A stretch of 64,000 bases of DNA from the NCBI RefSeq assembly GCF_900446255.1, contig NZ_UIGI01000001.1:2320763-2384762 (forward strand). Reading direction: 5' to 3'. How positions within the stretch are numbered: the stretch's first letter is position 1; each line of letters begins with the position of its first letter. The notes under the pieces are model-generated. The model did no database searches. It was given only the letters and a program-made list of their open reading frames with translations, and was not told the origin of the DNA. Position numbers and translations under genes: made by a program. This document shows, one piece after another, positions 49,050-58,023 of this stretch. This DNA is from Buttiauxella agrestis (GTDB lineage Bacteria; Pseudomonadota; Gammaproteobacteria; Enterobacterales; Enterobacteriaceae).

Positions 49050-49523
49050 ATGTTTCCATTTGAGCATGAAGGTAAAAGCTTTAAAGATGTTCATGACACT
49101 TTAAAAGAGTCGCTATGGCAACCCGTACCAGTAAAAAATATGGGTAATTTTCAACGGCAGGCTCGACCTGGACAGCGTTTTCGATTATTTAAAGAAAATG
49201 ATGTTTATACAGTACAACCTGTTACGCGTGATGGAAAGTTAACAGGGGTACGTGAAGTTGCCCATGGTTTATATGACTTCGCTATTAGATGGAAAGAACA
49301 AAATAAAATTTACTGTGGGCTTGAAAGTGTAATTAGCGGTCATACAGCCATCTCATTGGGCAGTGATGTAGCCTATGCCGGAGATATGCTTATTATGAAT
49401 GGTAAGCTAAAGCACTGGACTAACAATAGTGGACATTATATGCCGCCATCAGGTCGGCATTTAACAAACATTTGTCCAGAGCTAAGAGATATCTTGCCTA
49501 AAAAATTATTTAGTAATTATTAA
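49050..49523 (+). CDS. Orphan AT-rich protein with a C-terminal SGHY module
   Basis: A protein of 157 residues with no signal peptide or membrane span. I do not recognise the N-terminal part. The C-terminal half reads VISGHTAISLGSDVAYAGDM, then LIMNGKLKHWTNNSGHYMPP. An AGxxxxxxGKLxxxxxNSGHYxP pattern of this kind recalls a short module seen near the C-terminus of some bacterial toxin or effector proteins, from memory. It is AT-richer than its neighbours and absent from E. coli at this place, so it is probably acquired. No immunity-like partner gene is next to it. Confidence 0.75.
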   Translation: MFPFEHEGKSFKDVHDTLKESLWQPVPVKNMGNFQRQARPGQRFRLFKENDVYTVQPVTRDGKLTGVREVAHGLYDFAIRWKEQNKIYCGLESVISGHTAISLGSDVAYAGDMLIMNGKLKHWTNNSGHYMPPSGRHLTNICPELRDILPKKLFSNY

Positions 49524-49553
49524 CCCGAAACGTAGTTATTGTCTCTTGAGGCA

Positions 49554-49584
49554 ATAAAAATGGCCCTGGTTCAGGGCCGCTTTT
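49554..49584. terminator. Bidirectional terminator between the orphan gene and sapF
   Basis: GGCCCTG-GTT-CAGGGCC (49562-49578) is followed by GCTTTTA on the plus strand and ATTTTTATT on the minus strand. Confidence 0.88.
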
Positions 49585-49601
49585 ATAATATATATACATT
49601 T

Positions 49602-50408
49602 TCAACGATCTTTGCGCCATGCATCTGCGGTCAGTGCTTCACCAAAATGGCTGGTGATCAGGCGTTTGGTCAAATCATGCAGCGGCGAGGCGAGAACATC
49701 CGCCGTGCTGCCACGCTCAACGACTTCACCCTGGTGCATCACCATCACCTGGTCGCTGATGTGTTTCATCATGCCGATATGCTGAGTCACGTATATATAG
49801 GCAATGCCCTGTTTTTCCTGGAGTTCAAGCATCAGGTTGATCAGTTGCGAACGCATGGACATATCGAGAGATGCCAGCGCTTCATCGGCAATAATCACTT
49901 TTGGGCGCAGAATTAACGCACGCGCCAGACCCAGACGCTGTTTTTGCCCGGGGGCGAGCATGTGCGGGTAATAACTGGCATGATCAGGCAGCAAACCGAC
50001 CATGCGTAGCGTCTCGATAATCTGCTTATGTCGCGCTTCCGGCTCCAGGTCAGTATTCAGTCGCAGCGGGAAATCCAGGATCTGCGAAATACGCTGGCGT
50101 GGGTTAAGCGATGTGCTTGGGTCCTGGAAAATCATGCGAATATGCTGGCTACGATAGGTATAGTCGCCGTAATGCAGTAAATGGTCGTCGATCACCATTT
50201 CGCCGGTCGTGGGCTCAATCATCCCGGCGAGCATTTTCGCCAGCGTGGATTTGCCTGAGCCGTTCTCACCGATAATCGCCAGCGTTTGCTTCTCGCGCAG
50301 GGTAAAACTCAGTGGTTTGACGGCGTCAACATGCTGACGATGGAACAGCCCCGTACGGTAACGAAACGTTTTACTTAAATTCCGGACTTCGAGCAGCGTT
50401 TCGACCAT
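49602..50408 (-). CDS. sapF: Sap ABC transporter ATP-binding protein SapF
   Basis: A protein of 268 residues from the ATG at 50408 that overlaps the sapD stop (TAATG); this is the E. coli length and the longer open frame has no support. ABC ATPase with Walker A GENGSGKSTLAKM, signature APGQKQRLGLARA (a variant of LSGGQ) and Walker B KVIIADEALASLD. It powers the Sap importer with SapD. Sap was described in Salmonella for resistance to antimicrobial peptides, and in E. coli also for putrescine export and Trk potassium uptake. Confidence 0.97.
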   Translation of the reverse strand: MVETLLEVRNLSKTFRYRTGLFHRQHVDAVKPLSFTLREKQTLAIIGENGSGKSTLAKMLAGMIEPTTGEMVIDDHLLHYGDYTYRSQHIRMIFQDPSTSLNPRQRISQILDFPLRLNTDLEPEARHKQIIETLRMVGLLPDHASYYPHMLAPGQKQRLGLARALILRPKVIIADEALASLDMSMRSQLINLMLELQEKQGIAYIYVTQHIGMMKHISDQVMVMHQGEVVERGSTADVLASPLHDLTKRLITSHFGEALTADAWRKDR

Positions 50409-51400
50409 TACTGACTCTCCATATTCAGCGGGAAGTGGCAGGCGTAAAGATGGTTTTTCGCCCCCATCAGACGTGGCGTTTCGATGCATTCACGTTGTGC
50501 ATAAGGGCAGCGTGGCCCGAGTCGGCAACCCATCGGCAAATGCTCCAGTAAAGGGATCGCACCCGTCATGGTATTCAGGCGGCTTTTGTGTGGCATTGGG
50601 CTACCAAAGTCCGGGATGGCGCGGATCAGCGCCTGGGTGTACGGATGGTGCGGCGTGGCAATCAGATCTTCGCTTGTGGCACTTTCCACCGTTTGCCCGC
50701 AGTACATCACGTTAATTTTGTCGGCCCACTGGCTCAACATCTGCAAGTCGTGGCTGATCAGTAAAATCGTAGTGTTGTTGTACTGGTTCAGACGGGTCAG
50801 CAATTTGAAAATTTGCAGCTGAGTCGTCGGTTCCATGGCGTTTGTCGGCTCATCGGCAATCAACAGACGTGGCTGATTCGCCAGCGCAATGGCAATCATC
50901 ACCTTCTGGCATTCGCCGTCGGTCAGCTCATACGGATAACTGCGCATCGCATCTTTGTGATCTTTAATCCCGACACGGTGAAGCAGCTCTATCGCCCGGC
51001 GTTTACGCCAGCCAAACCGTTTCCACCAGCGGCCTTTATACGTCCAGCCGGGAATATTTTGCGTCAGCTGGCGGCCCACTCGCTCTGAAGGATCCAGACA
51101 CGATTGCGGCTCCTGGAAAATCATCGAAACGTTATGGCCGACCAGGCGCCGACGTTCGCGGCCACTCAAGCGTAGCAGGTCGATGTCGTCAAACCGCATA
51201 CGGTCGGCGGTGACGCGCCAGTTATCTTTGGTGACACCGCAAATGGCTTTGGCAATCAGGCTTTTTCCTGAACCAGACTCGCCCACTAAACCGCGGATTT
51301 CCCCTTCGTTCAGGGTCATACTGACGCGGTCTACCGCTTTAACCCAACCTTCGGATGTCATAAATTCGATGGTCAGATTTCGAATATCAAGTAATGGCAT
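50408..51400 (-). CDS. sapD: Sap ABC transporter ATP-binding protein SapD
   Basis: A protein of 330 residues from the ATG at 51400, which overlaps the sapC stop (TAATG); E. coli length. Walker [14 protein letters not shown], signature [17 protein letters not shown], Walker [14 protein letters not shown], and a C-terminal OppD/DppD-type Cys cluster ([15 protein letters not shown]) with a further Cys near the end that can hold an iron-sulfur cluster or metal. In E. coli SapD is also needed for ATP-dependent activation of the Trk potassium system. Confidence 0.97.
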   Translation of the reverse strand: MPLLDIRNLTIEFMTSEGWVKAVDRVSMTLNEGEIRGLVGESGSGKSLIAKAICGVTKDNWRVTADRMRFDDIDLLRLSGRERRRLVGHNVSMIFQEPQSCLDPSERVGRQLTQNIPGWTYKGRWWKRFGWRKRRAIELLHRVGIKDHKDAMRSYPYELTDGECQKVMIAIALANQPRLLIADEPTNAMEPTTQLQIFKLLTRLNQYNNTTILLISHDLQMLSQWADKINVMYCGQTVESATSEDLIATPHHPYTQALIRAIPDFGSPMPHKSRLNTMTGAIPLLEHLPMGCRLGPRCPYAQRECIETPRLMGAKNHLYACHFPLNMESQ

Positions 51401-52290
51401 TATTGCACCCCCGCATTGATTGCGCGGCGTAAACCATCGCCCAGCAGGTTGACCAGCAGCACACTGATCATGATAGCCACTCCTGGCAGCATTACCGTCC
51501 ACGGAGCCACATAAATCAGCTCCAGCGCGTCACCCAACATTGAACCCCATTCCGGGGATGGGAGCTGTGCGCCTAAATCCAGGAAACCTAAGGCGGCAAT
51601 ATCAAGAATAGCCATCGACAGCGCGCGGGTAATTTCAGTCACCAGAATTGCGGCGGTATTGGGCATCACGGCAAACCAAAGAATATTTAACGTCGATGCG
51701 CCATCCAGACGGGCGGCAACCACATAATCCTTTTCCAGTTCGTCGTGCACCGCGCTGTAAACCGAGCGCACCATGCGGGGCAAAAGTGCCAGCCACACCG
51801 CAAACATTGCGTGAACCAGGTGCGGACCAACAAATGCGACCACGATAATCGCCAGCAACAGGGAAGGAATCGACAGCAGCGTGTCGAGAATATGGTTCAA
51901 CACCGCAGAACGTAAGCCATGCGTTGAGCCAGCAAAAACGCCGAGAATAATCCCGAACACGGCCGCAGCCAGTGTCACCACAAACGCGCCACCAACGGTG
52001 GGAGCGGCGCCATTTAATAAACGGCTTAAAACATCGCGCCCCAGGTCATCGGTGCCGAGGAAGAACGACACATCGCCATAGCGTGACCACGAAGGCGGTA
52101 ACAATTGATAGCCGAGGAATTGCTGGTCAATACCATACGGCGCAAACACGCTGCCAAATACGCACAACAGCACCAAAGCCCCGCAACCGTACAGGCCAAT
52201 CATTGCCGTGGTGTCGCCGTAAAACTTGCGCCAAGTCAGGCGTAGCGTGCTCGGCGGTCGCTTCTCGCGATAGACGCTATCGTAAGGCAT
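51400..52290 (-). CDS. sapC: Sap ABC transporter permease SapC
   Basis: A protein of 296 residues, the E. coli length, of the DppC/OppC class. A N-terminal span ([20 protein letters not shown]) is followed by [20 protein letters not shown], the usual start of the permease domain, and the cytoplasmic coupling loop near [20 protein letters not shown]. About six membrane spans. It overlaps sapB by 14 nt. Confidence 0.97.
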   Translation of the reverse strand: MPYDSVYREKRPPSTLRLTWRKFYGDTTAMIGLYGCGALVLLCVFGSVFAPYGIDQQFLGYQLLPPSWSRYGDVSFFLGTDDLGRDVLSRLLNGAAPTVGGAFVVTLAAAVFGIILGVFAGSTHGLRSAVLNHILDTLLSIPSLLLAIIVVAFVGPHLVHAMFAVWLALLPRMVRSVYSAVHDELEKDYVVAARLDGASTLNILWFAVMPNTAAILVTEITRALSMAILDIAALGFLDLGAQLPSPEWGSMLGDALELIYVAPWTVMLPGVAIMISVLLVNLLGDGLRRAINAGVQ

Positions 52291-53242
52291 ACCATTCCTT
52301 ATGTGTCAGTGGGTTTGCCATAGCACCCAAAATATCGGAGATAACGTTCACAATAATCACCAACGAACCGATGACCATTACGCCTGCAGAAATGGCCGTA
52401 TAATCCTGTTGGCGAATAGCATTGATAAGCCAGCGACCCAGGCCCGGCCAACTGAACACCACTTCGGTGATCATCGCCAGCGTCAGCATGGTTGAAAATT
52501 GCAGGCCGAGGCGTGGAATGACCGGCGGCAGGGCGTTATGCAAAACATGACGATGCAAAATAGTCAGGCGTGACAAACCCCGCGTTGCCGCTGCTTTTAT
52601 ATAGTTTTGGTCAAACACTTCAATGGTGCTCAGTCGCATCAAACGCACCACTTCGGTGGTCGGTGCGACAGCCAGCGCGACCACGGGCAAGATCATGTGG
52701 CGAATGGCGCTGATGATCATCTCGTCGCGGTAAGGCGAGTCAGACAGCCAGGCATCCACCAGGGCAAAACCTGTCTCCGACTTCACTTCATAGAGCAAAT
52801 CAAAACGCCCGGAAACCGGCAGCCAACCTAACGTTAACGAGAAGAACATCGTCAGCAGGAGCGCGAACCAAAACACCGGAATCGAGAAGCCTAACAGGGC
52901 GAGCGCGCTGATAAGTTTATCCTGCCATTTGTTGCGCATGATTCCGGCCAACATTCCAACCGGAATACCCACCAGTAATGCCAGCCCAAACGCCAGTAGG
53001 CAAAGTTCCATAGTGGCCGGGAAGACCATGCGTAACTGTTCGTTTATCGACTGGCCGTTAATGCTGGACACGCCGAAATCCCAGTGCAGGATACTTTCAA
53101 ACCAAAACACCCAGGCGTTCCACAGCGATGCCCCCTGCAATGGGGCATGCGGTGTAAAATAGTTGAGGCTAAAGCCAATAAAGGTCAGAAAAAACAGCGT
53201 AACCAGCAGCAATAGCAGGCGGCGCAAGGTGTAAATAATCAT
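52277..53242 (-). CDS. sapB: Sap ABC transporter permease SapB
   Basis: A protein of 321 residues, the E. coli length, of the DppB/OppB class. It begins [20 protein letters not shown], a typical first span. The coupling loop is [20 protein letters not shown] and the late motif is [17 protein letters not shown]. It forms the channel with SapC. It overlaps sapA by four bases at its start and sapC by 14 nt at its end, so all five sap genes form one coupled operon. Confidence 0.97.
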   Translation of the reverse strand: MIIYTLRRLLLLLVTLFFLTFIGFSLNYFTPHAPLQGASLWNAWVFWFESILHWDFGVSSINGQSINEQLRMVFPATMELCLLAFGLALLVGIPVGMLAGIMRNKWQDKLISALALLGFSIPVFWFALLLTMFFSLTLGWLPVSGRFDLLYEVKSETGFALVDAWLSDSPYRDEMIISAIRHMILPVVALAVAPTTEVVRLMRLSTIEVFDQNYIKAAATRGLSRLTILHRHVLHNALPPVIPRLGLQFSTMLTLAMITEVVFSWPGLGRWLINAIRQQDYTAISAGVMVIGSLVIIVNVISDILGAMANPLTHKEWYALR

Positions 53243-54879
53243 GGTTTTTTCACCTCAACATTCTCACGGGAAACCCCCGCAAACGATGCGTTGCCAAACG
53301 GACTCAGCACCAGCCCTATAATGTCGTAGCGGTAGGCTTGCAAACGCAGCGATGACGCCAGTGGCAGCACCGGCAATTGCTCTGCCAGAATATCCTGAGC
53401 TTCACGATAAGCCTCGATGCGCGACGCCAGTTGCTGAGAGGCCAGCGCTTTCTGTAGCACTTCATCAAACTTAGGGTCGCACCAGCGAGCATAGTTGGTC
53501 TGAGAGCGAATGGCGGCGCAACTCAGCATCGGGCGGAAGAAACTGTCCGGGTCGTTACTGTCTGTCGCCCAACCGGCAAGTGTTAAATCGTGGTTCATGT
53601 CCATCAAACGCGCTTCCTGGAAGCGGCCTTCGACCGGCACAATAATTACCTTTACGCCAATCTGCGCCATATCTGCCTGAATCAACTCCGCCGTTTTTAG
53701 CGGGCTTGGGTTCCAGGCCTGAGAGCTGGTCGGCACCCAGAGGCGTAATTCCAGGTTATTCAGACCCAGAGCTTTGAGTTGCTGGCGGGCTTTTTCTGGA
53801 TTGTATTCGGTAATTTTAGAATCACTGTCATACGCCCAGGAAGCGCGAGGCAAGATAGAAGCGGCTGTTTCGGCCGTCCCGTAATAAATCGACTGCATCA
53901 GGCGTTGGTTATTGATCGCCAGCGCCAGCGCATGGCGCACTGCCGGGTTATTTAGCGGAGCTTTATTGGTGTTAAACGCCAGATACGCGATGTTCATCCC
54001 TGGACGCAAAGTCAGCCGTAAACGCGGGTCATCACGCAAAATCGTTAACTGACTGGCCGCAGGATAGGCCAACACATCGCATTCGCCCGTCAGCAATTTA
54101 GACAGTCTGCCCGTACCGCCTGAACCCAGGTCCAGAACGACCTGCGGCATTAATGGCACGCCGCGCCAGAATTTCGGGTGGCGAGCCAGGCGAATATACT
54201 GCCCTGCACGATACTCGCTAATCTGGAATGGTCCGGTGCCCACGGGCTGACGATCCATCAACTCCTGGCGATCGGCTTTAGTTAACTGCGCGGCATATTC
54301 CGCTGACATGACGGACGCATAGTGCGTTGCCATGTGCCACAGGAATGAAGCGTCTGGTTTTTCGAGACGAAATTCGACCGTGTTATTGTCCAGTTTACGC
54401 ACACTTTTCACGGAGTCCGGGAACTGGAGACTATCGAAATAGGGATAATTTCCGCCGTTAACGTTATGCCACGGGTGTTTGCGGTCGAAAACACGTTGGA
54501 AGCTGAACACCACATCGTCGGCATTTAGTGCACGCGTCGGTGTAAACCACGGAGTGGTCTGGAACTGCACATTAGGGCGTAAATGGAAGCGGTAAGTGGC
54601 CCCGTTATCCAGCACTTCCCAGCTTTCAGCCAGTTCAGGCACCAGGCGATAGGTGTAGGGATCGACATCCAGTAAGCGGTCATATAACTGTGCGGCGAGG
54701 GTGTCCACAATCAAGCCGCCGCTGGCCATTTGCGGATTAAAGGTATTGACCTGACCGCTGACACAATAAACAAATCCGCTGCTACGGATATCTGCTGGCT
54801 TTTCAACAGGTGGGGCAGCAAATGCCGCGCCACTCAGGCAGCTAACCGCCAGTAACAGGGAGGATACAATTCCGCGCAT
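53239..54879 (-). CDS. sapA: Sap transporter periplasmic binding protein SapA
   Basis: A protein of 546 residues from ATG at 54879 (E. coli 547), with signal peptide [20 protein letters not shown] then AAPP. Family 5 solute-binding protein, like DppA and Opp[61 protein letters not shown] and [17 protein letters not shown]. First gene of the operon; an upstream in-frame ATG at 54939 is unsupported. In E. coli ymjA and the puu genes lie between sapA and pspF; here only about 177 nt remain. Confidence 0.96.
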   Translation of the reverse strand: MRGIVSSLLLAVSCLSGAAFAAPPVEKPADIRSSGFVYCVSGQVNTFNPQMASGGLIVDTLAAQLYDRLLDVDPYTYRLVPELAESWEVLDNGATYRFHLRPNVQFQTTPWFTPTRALNADDVVFSFQRVFDRKHPWHNVNGGNYPYFDSLQFPDSVKSVRKLDNNTVEFRLEKPDASFLWHMATHYASVMSAEYAAQLTKADRQELMDRQPVGTGPFQISEYRAGQYIRLARHPKFWRGVPLMPQVVLDLGSGGTGRLSKLLTGECDVLAYPAASQLTILRDDPRLRLTLRPGMNIAYLAFNTNKAPLNNPAVRHALALAINNQRLMQSIYYGTAETAASILPRASWAYDSDSKITEYNPEKARQQLKALGLNNLELRLWVPTSSQAWNPSPLKTAELIQADMAQIGVKVIIVPVEGRFQEARLMDMNHDLTLAGWATDSNDPDSFFRPMLSCAAIRSQTNYARWCDPKFDEVLQKALASQQLASRIEAYREAQDILAEQLPVLPLASSLRLQAYRYDIIGLVLSPFGNASFAGVSRENVEVKKP

Positions 54880-55056
54880 AAGTTTTTGAGTTTTCTCGGG
54901 TGATAGCCAAAGTGTATCGCACTCTGGAGGGCTTCCCAAAATATGTCAGGCTATTTTGCTTTTTTTATCAACAATGCCGGTAAAAAAAGCAGGGGAATGC
55001 TGTTTTTTACGGCGTTTACCGCATTTACCCAACTCTGAAATTAACGCAAAGGGCGA

Positions 55057-56040
55057 TTATTCGGCCTGAACTATCTGATGTTTTTTAAGCAATGCGCGCA
55101 ATTGATGGTACGTCAGCCCCAGTAATTCAGCCGCTTTACGCTGGTTGTATTTCGCCTGTTTCAGGCTTTGTTCTACCAGGATTTTTTCTTGTTCGTTTTG
55201 CCAGGCGCGAAGGTCCATCGGCAGGCTCAGGGGTAATTCACCGTGTTGTTGCTTTAATGGCACAGGTTTTCGTGCAAACGGGTCGAGAATGACTTCATCC
55301 ACCGGCTCGTCGCTGGAACCATGGCGATAAACCGAACGTTCCACCACGTTTTTTAACTCACGGATATTTCCCGGCCAGGCATAATCCAGAAGCGTCGCTT
55401 GCGCTTCTTCGGTAAAGCCCGGGAAGAAGGGAAGGCCTAGTTCGCGGCACATGGTGATCGCAAAATGCTCCGCCATCAACATGATATCCGGCTGGCGCTC
55501 GCGTAGCGGCGGCAGTTTAACGACATCAAACGCCAGGCGGTCGAGGAGGTCAGCACGGAATTTGCCTTCTTCAGCCAGTTGGGGCAGGTCGGCGTTGGTC
55601 GCGCAAACCAGGCGCACATTAACCTGCAAAGGCTGACTGCCGCCCACACGCTCAAGTTCGCCATATTCCACCACACGCAGCAGCTTCTCCTGCACCATCA
55701 TCGGCGCGGTGGCGAGTTCATCAAGGAAAAGCGTTCCGCCGTCAGCCCGCTCAAAGCGGCCTGGATGGCGTTTTTGCGCCCCGGTAAACGCCCCGGCTTC
55801 GTGTCCGAAAAGTTCTGAATCAAGCAGATTATCGTTAAGTGCGGCACAGTTCAGGGAGATAAACGGCCCTTGCCAACGGCGTGAAAGAAAATGCAAACGG
55901 TTAGCAATCAACTCCTTGCCGGTACCGCGCTCGCCAATCACTAACACCGGTTTCTCAAGCGGTGCCAGCCGCGAGACTTGTTCCAGCACTTCAAGAAAGC
56001 TGTTCGCTTCGCCAATCAGGTTATCTTTACTATCTGCCAT
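55057..56040 (-). CDS. pspF: PspF, sigma-54 enhancer-binding activator of the phage shock operon
   Basis: A protein of 327 residues (325 in E. coli) from ATG at 56040. It has no N-terminal receiver, as is normal for PspF. The AAA+ domain has Walker A GERGTGKELIANR, the sigma-54-contacting loop EAGAFTGAQKRHPG, Walker B GGTLFLDEL, and RELKNVVERSVYR. The C-terminal Fis-type helix-turn-helix is RKAAELLGLTYHQLRALLKK. PspA holds it inactive until membrane stress. Divergent from pspA with a 173-nt shared control region. Confidence 0.97.
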   Translation of the reverse strand: MADSKDNLIGEANSFLEVLEQVSRLAPLEKPVLVIGERGTGKELIANRLHFLSRRWQGPFISLNCAALNDNLLDSELFGHEAGAFTGAQKRHPGRFERADGGTLFLDELATAPMMVQEKLLRVVEYGELERVGGSQPLQVNVRLVCATNADLPQLAEEGKFRADLLDRLAFDVVKLPPLRERQPDIMLMAEHFAITMCRELGLPFFPGFTEEAQATLLDYAWPGNIRELKNVVERSVYRHGSSDEPVDEVILDPFARKPVPLKQQHGELPLSLPMDLRAWQNEQEKILVEQSLKQAKYNQRKAAELLGLTYHQLRALLKKHQIVQAE

Positions 56041-56139
56041 GATTAAATTAACCAATAGTTAGTGAATATCACCACTATAAACGTTATGCATAATGAGTCA
56101 AATTTAATCATTTTGTTTAAAATCAACGTGATAAAAAGT

Positions 56140-56155
56140 TGGCACACCCCTTGCA
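56140..56155 (+). promoter_or_regulatory. Sigma-54 promoter of pspABCD
   Basis: TGGCACACCCCTTGCA matches the -24 GG / -12 GC consensus (TGGCAC-N5-TTGCA) exactly, 58 nt before the pspA ATG. The AT-rich stretch 56040-56139 upstream should hold the PspF sites and an IHF bend; GTGATATTCAC-like half-sites lie near 56062-56076. Confidence 0.95.
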
Positions 56156-56213
56156 ATATTCTTGTCGAGCAAGGTGCCGGGCACCTGAAATAATGACTAA
56201 AGAGGATTGAATT

Positions 56214-56885
56214 ATGGGTATTTTTTCTCGTTTTGCCGACATCGTGAATGCCAACATCAACTCACTGCTTGAGAAAGCAGAAGATCCACAGAAGTTGGTG
56301 CGCCTGATGATTCAGGAAATGGAAGACACTCTGGTTGAAGTGCGTTCCACCTCGGCTCGTGCGCTGGCAGAAAAGAAACAGCTTTCCCGCCGTGTAGAGC
56401 AAGCGACCGCACAGCAAGCCGAATGGCAGGACAAAGCCGAACTGGCGCTGCGTAAAGATAAAGAAGATCTTGCGCGTGCGGCACTGATCGAAAAACAAAA
56501 AATGACTGACATGATTGCCACCCTGGAAGATGAAATGGCGCATGTCGATGAAACCCTGGCGCGCATGAAAAAAGAAATTGGTGAGCTTGAGAATAAACTC
56601 AGCGAAACCCGCGCGCGCCAGCAGGCACTGACCCTGCGTCACCAGGCTGCTTCCTCTTCACGTGATGTTCGTCGCCAGCTTGATAGCGGCAAAATCGACG
56701 AAGCGATGGCGCGTTTTGAATCGTTTGAACGTCGCATCGACCAGATGGAATCAGAAGCGGAAAGCCACGGCTTTGGCAAGCAAAAAAGCCTCGATACAGA
56801 GTTTGCTGAACTGAAAGCAGATGATGAAATCAGCGAACAACTGGCTGCACTGAAAGCTAAAATGAACAACCAGGATCGTGGGTAA
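56214..56885 (+). CDS. pspA: Phage shock protein A
   Basis: A protein of 223 residues (222 in E. coli). An N-terminal amphipathic helix ([20 protein letters not shown]) is followed by long coiled coils ([20 protein letters not shown] and the region up to [11 protein letters not shown]). PspA binds and inhibits PspF in unstressed cells, and assembles on stressed inner membrane to keep the proton motive force; it is the bacterial ESCRT-III/Vipp1 relative. GAGGAT precedes the ATG. Confidence 0.98.
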   Translation: MGIFSRFADIVNANINSLLEKAEDPQKLVRLMIQEMEDTLVEVRSTSARALAEKKQLSRRVEQATAQQAEWQDKAELALRKDKEDLARAALIEKQKMTDMIATLEDEMAHVDETLARMKKEIGELENKLSETRARQQALTLRHQAASSSRDVRRQLDSGKIDEAMARFESFERRIDQMESEAESHGFGKQKSLDTEFAELKADDEISEQLAALKAKMNNQDRG

Positions 56886-56945
56886 TTAATTACACGGCGG
56901 CATGGGTATCATGCTGCCGTTGCCTGACTTGTAAAAGGAGTACAC

Positions 56946-57173
56946 ATGAGCGCGCTTTTTCTTGCCATTCCATTAACGATTTTTGTGTTGTTCGTCGCCC
57001 CGATCTGGCTGTGGTTGCACTACAACAACCGCGCTGCAAATGGCGGGCAGTTGTCCCAGGGCGAACAACAGCGTTTGGCACAATTGACTGATGAGGCACG
57101 CCGTATGCGTGAACGCATTCAGTCGCTGGAGCAGATTCTTGATGCAGAACATCCGAACTGGAGAGACAAATAA
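56946..57173 (+). CDS. pspB: Phage shock protein B
   Basis: A protein of 75 residues (74 in E. coli). One N-terminal span (LFLAIPLTIFVLFVAPIWLW) is followed by a charged helical tail with leucine-zipper spacing (RLAQLTDEARRMRERIQSLE). With PspC it senses membrane stress and frees PspF from PspA. AAAGGAG precedes the ATG; its stop overlaps the pspC start (TAATG). Confidence 0.97.
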   Translation: MSALFLAIPLTIFVLFVAPIWLWLHYNNRAANGGQLSQGEQQRLAQLTDEARRMRERIQSLEQILDAEHPNWRDK

Positions 57174-57532
57174 TGGTGAATTCAATTTCCGGTCGTAAAT
57201 TATGGCGCATTCCAGAAAAAGGTATGGTGAAAGGTGTGTGTGCGGGTATCGCGCACTACCTTGATGTGCCGGTAAAACTGGTTCGTCTGATTACTGTTTT
57301 AGCGATGATTTTTGGCCTGTTTTTCTTTGTTATGGTCGCCTACATCGCACTGACTTTTATCCTTGATCCCATGCCTGCAGGTGCGGAGCAGGGAACACCA
57401 CAACCGACCAGCCGTGATTTGCTGGACGAAGTGGATGCCGAATTAGCAGCCGGTGAACAGCGTTTACGCTCCATGGAGCGCTACATCACCTCTGATACCT
57501 TCACATTGCGTAGTCGCTTCCGCCAGCTTTAA
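57173..57532 (+). CDS. pspC: Phage shock protein C
   Basis: A protein of 119 residues, the E. coli length. The PspC domain is complete: [20 protein letters not shown] then [20 protein letters not shown], with the second hydrophobic stretch [15 protein letters not shown]. It is an inner membrane sensor that recruits PspA away from PspF. Translationally coupled to pspB. Confidence 0.97.
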   Translation: MVNSISGRKLWRIPEKGMVKGVCAGIAHYLDVPVKLVRLITVLAMIFGLFFFVMVAYIALTFILDPMPAGAEQGTPQPTSRDLLDEVDAELAAGEQRLRSMERYITSDTFTLRSRFRQL

Positions 57533-57555
57533 CGGCTTGACTGTAAACAAATTTT

Positions 57556-57585
57556 GTCGGATGACGCTGCGCTTATCCGACCTAC
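57556..57585. repeat. Single REP palindrome between pspC and pspD
   Basis: GTCGGATGACGCTGCGCTTA and the following TCCGACCTAC form a REP unit, with the same CTTATCCGACCTAC core as the element at 8383-8454. It lies inside the psp operon, 17 nt before the pspD start. Confidence 0.85.
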
Positions 57586-57602
57586 TTTCTCCCGGAGATA
57601 AC

Positions 57603-57833
57603 ATGTCCAAATTCCAGACGGCTGCGAACAAAGCGAAGCCAGGCCTGAAAATCGTTGGCAAATTAGTGTTGCTGACGGCGCTGCGTTATGGCCCTGCAGG
57701 CGTCGCGGGTTGGGCAGTTAAATCGGTAGCGCGTCGTCCGCTGAAAATGCTGCTGGCACTGATTCTTGAACCCATGATGGCAAAAGTTTTGCGCAAAGTT
57801 TCAGCGCGTTACAGCAGCCCATCAGTGAAGTAA
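57603..57833 (+). CDS. pspD: Phage shock protein D
   Basis: A protein of 76 residues (73 in E. coli) from ATG at 57603, preceded by CGGAG. It reads [20 protein letters not shown] and then [20 protein letters not shown], a short amphipathic or peripheral membrane protein. Its role is minor and not well defined. pspE, which follows in E. coli, is absent; the next gene is ycjM. Confidence 0.93.
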   Translation: MSKFQTAANKAKPGLKIVGKLVLLTALRYGPAGVAGWAVKSVARRPLKMLLALILEPMMAKVLRKVSARYSSPSVK

Positions 57834-57849
57834 CTCTCCATACCTGCCT

Positions 57850-57875
57850 GTTCCGCTCGTTTTTGAGCGGAACAT
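57850..57875 (+). terminator. Terminator-like hairpin after pspD
   Basis: TGTTCCGCTC-GTTTTT-GAGCGGAACA is a perfect 10-bp stem 17 nt after the pspD stop. Only a pyrimidine-rich, T-poor run follows, so strength is uncertain. Confidence 0.65.
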
Positions 57876-57957
57876 TCCCATCTCTCTCTTTCCATTCTCC
57901 GCCGTTTCATTTTAATTTGCGTTACCTCACAAATATTAATCTTCACTTCCCACTGCG

Positions 57958-57986
57958 TTGACAGAAAAATAAACCGGGAGTAGTCT
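57958..57986 (+). promoter_or_regulatory. Possible ycjM promoter
   Basis: TTGACA is followed after exactly 17 nt by TAGTCT, a perfect -35 with a weak -10, 38 nt before the ycjM start. Confidence 0.35.
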
Positions 57987-58023
57987 CGCTTCTCGTGGTA
58001 CCGCTCCCATGAGAAAACTAAAA

